From Pelagovum sp. HNIBRBA483 (GTDB taxonomy: Bacteria; Pseudomonadota; Alphaproteobacteria; Rhodobacterales; Rhodobacteraceae): a DNA stretch of 64,000 bases. A program made the position numbers and the translations under genes. Of this stretch, positions 45,359 through 54,031 are shown piece after piece; positions within the stretch are counted from its first letter, which is position 1; each line of letters opens with the position of its first letter. The stretch lies in the NCBI RefSeq assembly GCF_040931995.1, contig NZ_CP162412.1, forward strand, positions 372,001 to 436,000. Reading direction: 5' to 3'. Below the pieces are notes generated by a model. That model did not search any database. It was not told the origin of the DNA and worked only from the letters and a program-made list of their open reading frames with translations.

Positions 45359-45991
45359 ATGTGGGACCAGATTTTCAAGCTAGCGCTGCGGGGGATGCTG
45401 CTTGCGACACCTGTGCTGGTCGCAGGGTTTGCGGGGCGGGCCGAGGCGGAGCAGGTTTCGCTGGCGGAGGTGTCGCGCTACTTCAACGAGATGCAAGCAC
45501 TGGAAGCCAAGTTCACCCAGATCAATGATGATGGCACACTTTCGACCGGCACCCTCTTTATCCATCGGCCCGGGCGGATGCGTTTTGAGTATGACCCGCC
45601 GGAGCAAGCGCTTGTTATCGCGGCTGGTGGCTCTTTGGCGGTGTTCGACCCCGGTTCAAATACGGGTCCAGAGCGCTATCCGTTGGGTCGGACTCCGCTG
45701 AATATCATTTTGAAGCGGGATGTGGACTTAACCGCGGAGCGGATGGTTGTTGACCACAGCTATGATGGCACAGTGACGCGCGTAACGGCGCAAGATCCTG
45801 ATAATCCCGAATACGGGTCGATCCAGCTTGTTTTCACCGACGCACCTGTCGAACTACGGCAATGGGTAATTACCGATAATTCCGGTTCCTTGACCACGGT
45901 GATCCTCTCCGAGACGGCAGAGGGCGCGCGGCTGCCGTCGCGTTTGTTCAGCATCATTTCTGAAACTGAAAACTGGCTTGAGCGCCGCTGA
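45359..45991 (+). CDS. lolA: Outer-membrane lipoprotein carrier LolA
   Basis: Periplasmic chaperone that ferries lipoproteins from LolCDE to the outer membrane. 210 residues, signal peptide MWDQIFKLALRGMLLATPVL ending near AEA. YFNEMQALEAKFTQ, GTLFIHRPGRMRFEYDPP and VVDHSYDGTVTRVTAQD are typical of alphaproteobacterial LolA; the hydrophobic beta-sheet cage is inferred. The ribosome site is GGAG. It converges exactly on the lytic transglycosylase gene. Confidence 0.93.
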   Translation: MWDQIFKLALRGMLLATPVLVAGFAGRAEAEQVSLAEVSRYFNEMQALEAKFTQINDDGTLSTGTLFIHRPGRMRFEYDPPEQALVIAAGGSLAVFDPGSNTGPERYPLGRTPLNIILKRDVDLTAERMVVDHSYDGTVTRVTAQDPDNPEYGSIQLVFTDAPVELRQWVITDNSGSLTTVILSETAEGARLPSRLFSIISETENWLERR

Positions 45992-46582
45992 TCAGAGACG
46001 CACGCCGCGACAGGAGGCGAGCTGACGCTCGTAAGTCACAGCGCGACTGCGGACATTGGCGGCGACATTGAGGAGCCATGCTTTGCTGCGGTAGGTACCG
46101 CGACGGTAGCCAGCATGCCCTTCGTGATAAGCGAGGTACTGGTTATAGACATCGTTCATGGCAATGCCGTTGACGCTGTTGGTGCGGCGCATGTACCAGC
46201 CGATGAAATCTGTGGCGTCGTCGACATTGTCTCGGCGCGCGAAGCGGCGGCCAGCATCGGCTTTGTAATCGTCCCAAGTGCCATCGAGTGCTTGCGCGTA
46301 GCCGTAGGCGGAGGATGCGCGGCCGCGTGGGATGATCCCGAGGAAAAACCGCCGCGGGGGGCGATTGTTGGCGATGAACTTGCTTTCCTGATGGATGATC
46401 GCCATGAGCACATGCGGTTCAACACCCCAACGGCGCTCCGCGCGCTGGAAGGCGGTAACGTAGTGCGGTCGTTCCGTTACAATCGCGCAGGCATTCTCGA
46501 CCTGCTCCGGGGCGCGATATTCACGCGATCCACAGCTGCCAAGGGCCAATAGCAAAAGCACGGCGATTAGGGGTCTGCTCAT
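45992..46582 (-). CDS. Lipoprotein lytic transglycosylase (SLT domain)
   Basis: A 196-residue peptidoglycan lyase-type protein. MSRPLIAVLLLLALGSCGS is a signal with lipobox LGSC. IIHQESKF provides the catalytic Glu, SSAYGYAQALDGTWDDY is the GxxQ/ES block and YNQYLAYHEGHAGY the third. It fits the small MltC/EmtA-like lipoproteins. The ATG at 46582 has GAGAGG upstream. Confidence 0.88.
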   Translation of the reverse strand: MSRPLIAVLLLLALGSCGSREYRAPEQVENACAIVTERPHYVTAFQRAERRWGVEPHVLMAIIHQESKFIANNRPPRRFFLGIIPRGRASSAYGYAQALDGTWDDYKADAGRRFARRDNVDDATDFIGWYMRRTNSVNGIAMNDVYNQYLAYHEGHAGYRRGTYRSKAWLLNVAANVRSRAVTYERQLASCRGVRL

Positions 46583-46652
46583 CTGCCTCTCGCCTTTTAT
46601 TCCCCCTAGTTTAGCAGGAGGGGCGATTCGGGGGAATGAAATTTCGGTTAAT

Positions 46653-47534
46653 TTACAACGCAAATGCCAGAATGAGCGGTAATCCGACCACCGACAGGAG
46701 AGTGGAGACAACAACCATACCCGCCACCGATTGCGCATCGGCGCCGAACTTTTCCGCCAGCAGATAAGAGGTCACGGCAACGGGCGTGGCCAATTGTAGA
46801 GTCAAAACGGCCAGCGGAAGGGAAGCAAGCCCGAACCACAATCCGACGCCGAGGCCGATAGCAACGCAAACCGCGAATTTTATAACCGACAGGATTATCG
46901 CCAAGCGCACCTGTTTCGGTTGCAGGCGGGCAACGGCGACGCCAAGGGTAATCAGCATCACAGGAATGGCGATCTGCCCGAGGAGATCGAGCGTGTTGGT
47001 GAGGAATATTGGCGTCTTCCAGCCCTGCCAGAGAAACAACACACCAAGGAACAGCGCCCCCATCAGGGGTTCGCGGATAATGCGGCCAAGGGATCCGCGC
47101 CCTGCGATCATCCAGATGCCGATGGAAAAAGATAAAAGCATCATCACGGCAAATGGGACGAGCGCATAGCTGAAACCTGCCTCGCCAAAGGCGAAGAGCG
47201 CCAGAGGCAGGCCCAGATTGCCGGTATTGCCAAAGATCAGCGGGGCGAGAAAGGTCCGGCTATCGAGCCGCATGATGCGGATCAGTGCGAAGAGAGCTGC
47301 GCCAATGCCCGCATAGGCAACGAGGCTGGCGACGGAAAGACGGGCAAGCGCTTCGGGCTCGATTTCGGTATTCATCAGCGCCACAAAGACAAGTGCGGGC
47401 AGTGAAACTGTCATTGCCAGCCGCGTCACGAACTCAAGTTTGTATTCGAAACCGAGCCGAACCCAAGTGAACCCGATGGCCGCCAAAAGGAATACCGGAG
47501 CGGTGATTTGAATAACTGTCAGAGCAAGGTTCAC
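46653..47534 (-). CDS. AEC-family (auxin efflux carrier-like) transporter
   Basis: A 293-residue inner-membrane protein with about ten hydrophobic segments and the two-part AEC fold; FGNTGNLGLPLALFAFGEAG holds the conserved N-x-G-x-x-x-P crossover and VTSYLLAEKFGADAQSVAG the C-terminal counterpart. Likely export of an organic acid or related anion; substrate unknown. Starts at GTG. Divergent from hspQ. Confidence 0.9.
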   Translation of the reverse strand: MNLALTVIQITAPVFLLAAIGFTWVRLGFEYKLEFVTRLAMTVSLPALVFVALMNTEIEPEALARLSVASLVAYAGIGAALFALIRIMRLDSRTFLAPLIFGNTGNLGLPLALFAFGEAGFSYALVPFAVMMLLSFSIGIWMIAGRGSLGRIIREPLMGALFLGVLFLWQGWKTPIFLTNTLDLLGQIAIPVMLITLGVAVARLQPKQVRLAIILSVIKFAVCVAIGLGVGLWFGLASLPLAVLTLQLATPVAVTSYLLAEKFGADAQSVAGMVVVSTLLSVVGLPLILAFAL

Positions 47535-47616
47535 AGACTGTTTCCTGTCGAATCACTGATGTTTCATGGACATGAAGCGGTTGCGGGATTACTAAAGGCG
47601 TGGGAGTAAGAGTGCT

Positions 47617-47943
47617 ATGCTAAAGACACGGGCAAAATATTATTTGGGCCAGGTAGTGCGGCACCGCAAGCATCCTTTTCGGGGGGTGGTTTTTGATGTT
47701 GATCCCCAATTCAACAATACCGAGGAATGGTATCAGGCGATCCCCGAAGAAATTCGGCCGTCGAAAGACCAGCCCTATTATCACCTCCTCGCAGAGAATG
47801 ATCAGAGCTATTATGTGGCCTATGTGTCGGAGCAGAACCTGATCGCGGACTATTCTGGCGTGCCCGTCAAACATCCTGACCTAGAGGATTTCTTTGGCCC
47901 GTTTACGGATGGCTACTACCCGCTCGAAGTGGCGATGAACTAA
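47617..47943 (+). CDS. hspQ: Heat-shock protein HspQ
   Basis: A 108-residue member of the HspQ (YccV) family: AKYYLGQVVRHRKHPFRGVVFDVDP, NTEEWYQAIPEE, QPYYHLLAENDQSYYVAYVSEQNL, and DFFGPFTDGYYPL. In E. coli HspQ binds hemimethylated oriC DNA and adjusts Lon protease activity. Alphaproteobacteria lack Dam sites at oriC, so only the second role is likely here. Confidence 0.95.
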   Translation: MLKTRAKYYLGQVVRHRKHPFRGVVFDVDPQFNNTEEWYQAIPEEIRPSKDQPYYHLLAENDQSYYVAYVSEQNLIADYSGVPVKHPDLEDFFGPFTDGYYPLEVAMN

Positions 47944-47952
47944 TTTTCTAGG

Positions 47953-49533
47953 TTAATAGCCGAGTGCGCATCCGTCTTTGCGCGGGTCGGACGCACCGAT
48001 GAGAACGCCATCCTCTCTGATTTCGATTGCCTGAGCGCCTCCGATTGGGCCTTCGTTCAGGCGGAGTTTGTGGCCTTTGTCGGCGAGCGCTGACCGAACG
48101 TCGGGTGCATAGCTGTTTTCGATCCTTAAGGTGTCATCTTCGGCAAAGCAGCGGGGTCCGTCGATCGCGCTTTGGGGGTCGAAGCCGAAATCAGCGATGT
48201 TGGTGAGGAAACGGGCATGTCCGCAGGCTTGATAAGCGCCGCCCATGACGCCGAAGGGCATTGAGGCGCGGCCGTTTTCACGGACTATTGCGGGAATGAT
48301 CGTATGCATCGGACGTTTGCCTGCGCCTGCTTCGTTCGGATGGCCCTCGGTCAGGTTGAAGCCTTGTCCGCGATTGTGGAACAGGATGCCGAAACGATCC
48401 GAAGCGATGCCAGAGCCGAAACCTGAGAAGATCGAGTAGATCAGGGAGACGGCCATACGGTCACGATCTACAACGGTGATGTAGATGGTATCGCGATGGA
48501 CCTCCTCGGTGAGTTTTGTTGCAGAGGCTAATGCTTGGTGCGGGTCGATTAGAGCTGCGAGCTTGTTTGCTGTCTCCTCCGAGAGGAAGGTGTCGAGCTT
48601 GGTCGTGTGCGCGGGGTCAGCGATGAAGCGATTGCGTGCGTCGTAGGCAAGTTTGGTCGCCTCGGCTTCGATATGGGCACGTTCTGCGCCGAACGGATCC
48701 ATCGAGGCGAGATCGAAATTCCGCAGAATGTTCAGAATGAGATGTGCTGTTGCGCCCTGACCGTTAGGCGGATGTTCGAGCAGTTCACGGCCCGCATATT
48801 GGCCGGATACCGGATTGGTATATGTGGACGCTGTTTGCTCGAAATCCTCTAATGTGTGGCTGCCGCCAAACGCTTGCAGGGTCGCGACCATATCGTCGGC
48901 GACCTCGCCGGAATAGAAGCCATCCCGCCCTTCGAGCGCGATGCGGCGGAGGACTTCGGCTTGATCGGGTGCGCGAAATAGCGTGCCAGCTGAGGGCGCC
49001 TTGCCTTGGACATTGAAGCGGTTTCGTGCGCTCTCATTAAAAACTGCGCCTCCTTCGTTCGCCCAATCGAAAGCGACGCGGGGGGCGACGGGGATGCCTG
49101 CGTCGGCGTAGTGGATGGCCGGTGCCAAAGCGGCCTTGAGGCCGAGGCGACCGTGATCCCGCGCCAAGGTGCAAAAGGCATCGACTGCGCCAGGGATTGT
49201 AATGGCAGCGGGGTCATGGCGCGGGATGCGCGTGTGACCGGCAGCGCGCAATGGTTCGGGATCGAACCTTTTTGGCGCGCGGCCTGATCCGTTGAGCGCG
49301 ATGACCGGCGCGTCAGGCGATGGAGCAACAAGCGCGAAGCAATCGCCGCCGATCCCTGTCATCTGCGGCTCGCAGAGGCCAAGGAGGACTGCGCCAGCGA
49401 TTGCTGCGTCAACGGCGTTGCCGCCTGCTTCGAGCATTTGAATGGCGACCTTTGCCGCAAGCGGATGCGAGGTGGCGCACATACCATTGGTGGCGTAGAC
49501 CGCCGAGCGGCCGGGGCGTTCGAAATCGCGCAT
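47953..49533 (-). CDS. ggt: Gamma-glutamyltransferase family protein
   Basis: A 526-residue Ntn-hydrolase precursor. The small-subunit nucleophile Thr lies in EEVHRDTIYITVVDRDRM, where autocleavage should produce two chains; AKVAIQMLEAGGNAVDAAIA and GGGDCFAL-like GGDCFALVAPSP come from the large subunit, PNEAGAGKRPMHTIIPAIV from the small one. No signal peptide, so probably cytosolic and acting on glutathione or gamma-glutamyl amino acids. GGAGGA precedes the ATG. Confidence 0.9.
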   Translation of the reverse strand: MRDFERPGRSAVYATNGMCATSHPLAAKVAIQMLEAGGNAVDAAIAGAVLLGLCEPQMTGIGGDCFALVAPSPDAPVIALNGSGRAPKRFDPEPLRAAGHTRIPRHDPAAITIPGAVDAFCTLARDHGRLGLKAALAPAIHYADAGIPVAPRVAFDWANEGGAVFNESARNRFNVQGKAPSAGTLFRAPDQAEVLRRIALEGRDGFYSGEVADDMVATLQAFGGSHTLEDFEQTASTYTNPVSGQYAGRELLEHPPNGQGATAHLILNILRNFDLASMDPFGAERAHIEAEATKLAYDARNRFIADPAHTTKLDTFLSEETANKLAALIDPHQALASATKLTEEVHRDTIYITVVDRDRMAVSLIYSIFSGFGSGIASDRFGILFHNRGQGFNLTEGHPNEAGAGKRPMHTIIPAIVRENGRASMPFGVMGGAYQACGHARFLTNIADFGFDPQSAIDGPRCFAEDDTLRIENSYAPDVRSALADKGHKLRLNEGPIGGAQAIEIREDGVLIGASDPRKDGCALGY

Positions 49534-49616
49534 GGGAGTCCTCCTGCCGCGAACGTATCGTTTGAACGCGGCGGTGCAATATGGGAAATGGGCCTGAGAA
49601 TTGGAGGGCGAGTTAA

Positions 49617-50066
49617 ATGCGCGTCGATTATGCCGAATTAAGGCAACGGATCATGGCGGTTGCCGAAGGGGAGCAGGACGAAACTGCCCTGATGGCGACA
49701 CTTGCGTGCGAGATCCATCATGCGGACAGTCGGTTTGATTGGACTGGGTTCTATCGCGTGGTGGGGCCAGAACTACTGAAGATCGGACCCTATCAGGGCG
49801 GACATGGCTGTCTGACGATCCCGTTTTCACGCGGAGTATGTGGCGCCGCGGCACGGACGCAGGAAACGCAACTCGTTCCGGATGTTGATGCCTTCCCCGG
49901 GCATATTGCCTGCGCCAGTTCGACTCGATCCGAGATCGTTCTGCCGGTGTGGAATGGTGCGGGTGAGTTGATTGCCGTGCTGGATATCGACAGCGACGAG
50001 CCAGACACTTTTGATCAGCGAGATGCAGATGCGCTGGCGGATATTCTGAAAGCGGTGTTTGGCTAG
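49617..50066 (+). CDS. msrC: Free methionine-(R)-sulfoxide reductase (GAF domain)
   Basis: A 149-residue GAF-fold reductase rather than a signalling domain: the three redox cysteines are Cys65 (GGHGC), Cys75 (RGVCGAAA) and Cys99 (PGHIAC), and the stretches TQLVPDVDAFPGHIAC and SEIVLPVW define fRMsr. It reduces free Met-R-sulfoxide with thioredoxin. Ribosome site GGAGG. Converges with serA over a strong hairpin. Confidence 0.93.
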   Translation: MRVDYAELRQRIMAVAEGEQDETALMATLACEIHHADSRFDWTGFYRVVGPELLKIGPYQGGHGCLTIPFSRGVCGAAARTQETQLVPDVDAFPGHIACASSTRSEIVLPVWNGAGELIAVLDIDSDEPDTFDQRDADALADILKAVFG

Positions 50067-50068
50067 GT

Positions 50069-50104
50069 CGCTGCGCGCAGGATGCCCTGCGCGCAGCGTA
50101 TTTT
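50069..50104 (+). terminator. Strong stem-loop between msrC and serA
   Basis: A perfect 13-bp stem CGCTGCGCGCAGG / CCTGCGCGCAGCG with an ATGC loop is followed by TATTTT on the + strand. It starts 3 bases after the msrC stop and ends just before the convergent serA stop. Confidence 0.85.
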
Positions 50105-50107
50105 GGT

Positions 50108-51703
50108 TTAGGCGACGTCGAAGGTCAGCGGCTTGATCTGGTTGAACAGGCCGGTGTCGTTCAGTGCCTTTATCGCGGAGGCAGGTACGGGTTCGTCGAC
50201 ATAAAGCAGCGCGATGGCCTCCCCCTTTGCGGTGGCGCGGCCGAGGGTAAAGTTCGCGATGTTGACGCCGTTGGAGCCCATCGTGGTGCCCAATGTGCCG
50301 ATGATGCCGGGGACGTCTTCGTTGGTCGTGTAGAGCATGTGCGAGCCGACCTCGGCGTCGATGTTGATGCCCTTGATTTGGATGAAGCGCGGTTTGCCAT
50401 CAGAGAACACCGTGCCCGCAATCGAACGCTCACGCTTACTGGTGACGACGGTGACCTTCATGTAGCCCTCGAATGCGCCCGATTGATCCTGACGGGTGGT
50501 CGAGACTTTGATGCCACGCTCTTTGGCGATCACGGGGGCGGACACCATGTTCACGTCGGGGTTGGCCTTTTTCATGATCCCGGCGATTGCGCCGCAGTTC
50601 AGCGCTTCGAGGTTCATTTCGGCGACCGAACCGTCATAGAGAATATTGATTGCCTTGATCGGCTCGTCGGTCATTTGGCCGATGAAGTTACCGAGGTGAT
50701 CTGCCAGCTTGATCCACGGGCCCATGACTTTGGCCTCTTCTGCCGTCACCGATGGCATGTTCAGCGCGTTCTGGACAGCGCCGGTAAGCAGGTAGTCGGC
50801 CATTTGCTCGGCCACCTGGAGGGCGACGTTTTCCTGTGCTTCGGTCGTAGCAGCACCGAGGTGCGGGGTGCAGACGACGTTGGGCAGGTTGAAGAGTGGG
50901 TTTTCGGTTGCCGGCTCGACAGAAAACACGTCAAAGCCAGCGCCAGCCACATGGCCGGATTTGAGCGCTTCGGCGAGAGCTTCTTCGTCTACCAGTCCGC
51001 CGCGCGCGCAGTTGACGATGCGAACGCCTTTCTTGGTCTTGGCGATGTTTTCTGCCGAGAGGATGTTGCGGGTCGCATCGGTGAGCGGGACGTGCAGGGT
51101 GATGAAATCGGCGCGCGCTAGGAGTTCGTCCAGTTCGACTTTGTCGACGCCGATTTTGTCCGCGCGTTCTTGGCTGAGGTAGGGGTCGTAAGCGACGACC
51201 TTCATCCGAAGGCCTTGAGCACGGTCGATCACGATGGAGCCGATATTGCCCGCGCCAATAACGCCGAGGGTCTTGCCGGTGAGTTCAACGCCCATGAAAC
51301 GCGACTTTTCCCACTTCCCAGCGTGGGTGGAGGCATTGGCCTCGGGGATCTGGCGGGCGACGGCCATCATCATGGAAATCGCATGCTCGGCAGTGGTGAT
51401 CGAGTTGCCGAAGGGCGTGTTCATCACGATGATGCCCTTTTTCGATGCGGCGGGGATATCGACGTTATCGACACCGATACCGGCACGACCGATGACTTTA
51501 AGGTTGTCGGCTTTCTCGATCAGCTTTTCAGTCGCTTTCGTAGCCGAACGGATGGCAAGGCCATCATAATCGCCGATGATGGCGGCAAGGGCGTCTTTGT
51601 CCTTGCCCAATTCTGGGCGGAAATCGACTTCAACACCGCGATCGCGGAAGATCTGGACGGCGGCTTCGGATAGTTTATCGGAAATTAGAACTTTGGGAGC
51701 CAT
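50108..51703 (-). CDS. serA: D-3-phosphoglycerate dehydrogenase
   Basis: First step of serine synthesis. 531 residues, the long form. The start at 51703 gives MAPKVLISDKLSEAAVQIF. NAD-binding GVIGAGNIGSIV, the NCARGGLVDEEAL block, and the His-containing TPHLGAATTEAQEN are present; the intervening ASB domain and C-terminal ACT domain (NIANFTLGRATAKGEAIALL) provide feedback by serine. A 20-base palindrome separates it from the upstream serC. An in-frame extension up to 52135 would lie within serC and is discarded. Confidence 0.97.
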   Translation of the reverse strand: MAPKVLISDKLSEAAVQIFRDRGVEVDFRPELGKDKDALAAIIGDYDGLAIRSATKATEKLIEKADNLKVIGRAGIGVDNVDIPAASKKGIIVMNTPFGNSITTAEHAISMMMAVARQIPEANASTHAGKWEKSRFMGVELTGKTLGVIGAGNIGSIVIDRAQGLRMKVVAYDPYLSQERADKIGVDKVELDELLARADFITLHVPLTDATRNILSAENIAKTKKGVRIVNCARGGLVDEEALAEALKSGHVAGAGFDVFSVEPATENPLFNLPNVVCTPHLGAATTEAQENVALQVAEQMADYLLTGAVQNALNMPSVTAEEAKVMGPWIKLADHLGNFIGQMTDEPIKAINILYDGSVAEMNLEALNCGAIAGIMKKANPDVNMVSAPVIAKERGIKVSTTRQDQSGAFEGYMKVTVVTSKRERSIAGTVFSDGKPRFIQIKGINIDAEVGSHMLYTTNEDVPGIIGTLGTTMGSNGVNIANFTLGRATAKGEAIALLYVDEPVPASAIKALNDTGLFNQIKPLTFDVA

Positions 51704-51729
51704 GGGTTTTGTCCTCTTGGCAGAAGTAA

Positions 51730-51749
51730 TGGCGGGGTATACCCCGCCA
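51730..51749 (-). promoter_or_regulatory. 20-bp perfect palindrome in the serC-serA spacer
   Basis: TGGCGGGGTATACCCCGCCA is its own reverse complement; in mRNA it would form an 8-bp hairpin with a TATA loop, between the serC stop (51763) and the serA start (51703). No T-tract follows. It may reduce read-through, stabilise serC mRNA or serve as an operator. Confidence 0.6.
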
Positions 51750-51762
51750 GAATGGGATAAAA

Positions 51763-52914
51763 TCAGGCGGCGGCCTGTTGAGCGATCTCGGCTTCGAACG
51801 CCCATTCGAGCCACGGCAGCATGGCTTCGATGTCGGACGTTTCGACCGTGGCGCCGCACCAGATGCGCAGGCCCGCCGGAGCATCGCGATAGGCGCCGAT
51901 ATCGAGCGCTGCGCCTTCGGCCTCCAGCCGCTTGGCGACGGCTTTGGCGAAGGCGGCACCATCGGTGATCCGCGAGTCGGTGAACTTCAGACAAACGCTG
52001 GTGTTGGAACGGGTCGCCGGATCGTTGGCGAGGTTGTCGATCCAGTCGCGCGAGGCGCAGAAGTTCCAGATTGCACGCGCATTGGCATCGGCACGGTGGC
52101 GCAGTGCGTCGAGGCCGCCGATTGACTTCGCCCATTTAAGCGCGACGAGGTAATCCTCGACCGCCAGCATGGAGGGTGTGTTGATCGTCTCGCCCACGAA
52201 TATGCCTTCGATCAGCTTGCCGCCTTTGGTCAGGCGGAAGATCTTGGGCAGGGGCCAAGTAGGCGTATAGCTTTCCAGCCGTTCGACGGCCCGGGGGCTG
52301 AGGATCAGCATACCGTGCGCAGCTTCGCCACCCATGACCTTCTGCCAAGAGAAGGTGGTGACGTCGAGCTTCTCCCACGGGAGATCCTGCGCGAAGGCGG
52401 CGGAGGTTGCGTCGCAGATTGTGAGCCCAGCGCGGTCAGTGGGGATGACGTGACCACCGGCGACACGGACGCCGGAGGTGGTGCCGTTCCATGTGAAAAC
52501 GACATCTTTATCATAGTCGAGCGCGGCCATATCGACGATAGCGCCGTAGTCGGCGGTATGCACAGTGGCATCGAGCTTGAGCTGCTTGACGGCGTCAGTC
52601 ACCCAACCGGCGCCAAAGCTTTCCCAAGCGGCCATTTCGACAGGGCGTTCGCCCAGAAGGGACCACATCGCCATTTCGACAGCACCAGTATCGGAGGCCG
52701 GTACGATGCCGATGCGATAGTCTTCGGGAACGCCGAGAATTTCGCGGGTCAGATCGATTGCTTCTTTAAGCTTTGCCTTACCAACCGCAGCACGATGGCT
52801 GCGCCCGAGTGCGGCATCAGAAAGCGAATCAAGTGTGAAAACGGGGGGTTTGGCACAAGGGCCAGACGAAAAGCGCGCATTGGCCGGGCGCTTGGCCGGC
52901 TTGGTCTTGGTCAT
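51763..52914 (-). CDS. serC: Phosphoserine aminotransferase
   Basis: PLP enzyme that forms 3-phosphoserine, 383 residues. [14 protein letters not shown] at the N terminus is the alphaproteobacterial SerC signature, followed by [14 protein letters not shown] with the PLP Lys, and IRTWCGxT-like [11 protein letters not shown] near the end. AAGGAT precedes ATG 52914; longer in-frame starts are weak. Same strand as serA, 59 bases upstream, and divergent from serB. Confidence 0.95.
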   Translation of the reverse strand: MTKTKPAKRPANARFSSGPCAKPPVFTLDSLSDAALGRSHRAAVGKAKLKEAIDLTREILGVPEDYRIGIVPASDTGAVEMAMWSLLGERPVEMAAWESFGAGWVTDAVKQLKLDATVHTADYGAIVDMAALDYDKDVVFTWNGTTSGVRVAGGHVIPTDRAGLTICDATSAAFAQDLPWEKLDVTTFSWQKVMGGEAAHGMLILSPRAVERLESYTPTWPLPKIFRLTKGGKLIEGIFVGETINTPSMLAVEDYLVALKWAKSIGGLDALRHRADANARAIWNFCASRDWIDNLANDPATRSNTSVCLKFTDSRITDGAAFAKAVAKRLEAEGAALDIGAYRDAPAGLRIWCGATVETSDIEAMLPWLEWAFEAEIAQQAAA

Positions 52915-53029
52915 TGGTGTTATCCTTCCAGATATACGCCCCTCGTTGGGGAGGGGTGTCCCACGGATGGAGATACGGGGATACTGCGGGTGCAACAAGT
53001 GCGAATATGATCGGAATGCGCCCGTTCAA
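52915..53029 (-). promoter_or_regulatory. serC leader region with promoter and hairpin (candidate serC RNA motif)
   Basis: On the minus strand a -35-like TTGAAC (53029-53024) with a 16-base spacer to TATTCG would start RNA near 52995, giving an ~80-nt leader. The leader holds a 6-bp hairpin CCCCTC / GAGGGG (52956-52939) just before the ribosome site. A conserved serC leader RNA is known in alphaproteobacteria; placement fits, but I cannot test the consensus here. Confidence 0.45.
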
Positions 53030-53149
53030 ATCTTTTTTGCGACGGTTTTGTCCACTATCGGAAACAAACGCTAAAACGCTACGAGATGGCTGGAACCTTG
53101 TGGTTCATTGTGCTTTGAGCGTCAAAAGCGGCCTATTTCGGGAGTTGAA

Positions 53150-54025
53150 ATGCATTTTGTGACCCTTATCGCGAACCCGACCGTGCGCCCATTGGATGCC
53201 GCGCTGGTAACAGCGCTGCGCGATGCGTGGGGCGGTGGGGAGGCGACTTGGCTCAGCCCTGATGAAGTGGCGGAGTTTACGATTCCGGCCTTGGCAGAGA
53301 ATGCGGAAACGGTGTGGAGTGACTTGCAGGTGCAAGGTGTGGATCTGGTCATTCGCCCTGATGAGCCGCGCCGCAAGCGGATGCTGTTGGCTGATATGGA
53401 CAGCACGATGATACAGCAGGAGTGCATCGACGAGTTGGCGGATGAAGCAGGCGTTGGGCCGCGTGTGGCCGACATCACAGCGCGGGCGATGAACGGTGAG
53501 TTGGATTTTGAAGGTGCGCTGATAGAGCGGGTGGGATTGCTGCGGGATCTGGACGAGGCGGTGATTGGCAAGGTTCTGGAAAGTCGCATCACCTTTATGC
53601 CGGGTGGGCGGGAACTGGTGCAGACGATGAAGGCCAATGGCGCTTATGCCGCGCTGGTTTCAGGGGGCTTCACCGGTTTCACGGCGCGTGTAGCCGAGGC
53701 GCTGGGCTTTGACGAAAACCGCGCGAATACCTTGCTTGCCGAGGATGGTAGGCTGACGGGGGATGTCGCTCGGCCGATCTTGGGGCGTGAAGCCAAGGTG
53801 CAGGCGCTGGAAGAAATTACCAGCCTTTTGGGGATTTCTGAGGCCGACGTGCTGGCAGTGGGCGACGGGGCCAATGACCTTGGGATGATCCAGCGGGCGG
53901 GGACAGGTGTTGCACTGCATGCGAAACCGTCGGTGCAGGCTGAGGCAAAAATTCGTATCAACCACGGCGATCTGACGGCGCTGCTGTTCATTCAGGGCTA
54001 TGCGCGGAGTGAGTTTGTTACCTGA
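53150..54025 (+). CDS. serB: Phosphoserine phosphatase
   Basis: HAD-family enzyme releasing serine, 291 residues. DMDST (82-86; D-x-D-x-T nucleophile loop), then VSGGFTGFTARVAEALG, and GDGANDLGMI for the metal-binding acidic pair. The ~75-residue N-terminal part is the usual ACT-like extension. GGGAG lies before ATG 53150; upstream in-frame residues to 53108 are not needed. Divergent from serC with 235 bases between. Confidence 0.96.
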   Translation: MHFVTLIANPTVRPLDAALVTALRDAWGGGEATWLSPDEVAEFTIPALAENAETVWSDLQVQGVDLVIRPDEPRRKRMLLADMDSTMIQQECIDELADEAGVGPRVADITARAMNGELDFEGALIERVGLLRDLDEAVIGKVLESRITFMPGGRELVQTMKANGAYAALVSGGFTGFTARVAEALGFDENRANTLLAEDGRLTGDVARPILGREAKVQALEEITSLLGISEADVLAVGDGANDLGMIQRAGTGVALHAKPSVQAEAKIRINHGDLTALLFIQGYARSEFVT

Positions 54026-54031
54026 TGTCGT

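Noticed and set aside
47617-47943. HspQ as a sensor of hemimethylated GANTC DNA
   Set aside because: Attractive because ccrM is nearby in the window, but HspQ hemimethylated-DNA binding is described for Dam sites; the sequence shows nothing that supports GANTC recognition.
51704-52135. 144-residue N-terminal extension of serA
   Set aside because: It lies inside serC in another frame; the SerA family starts at the ATG 51703 (MAPKVLISDK).
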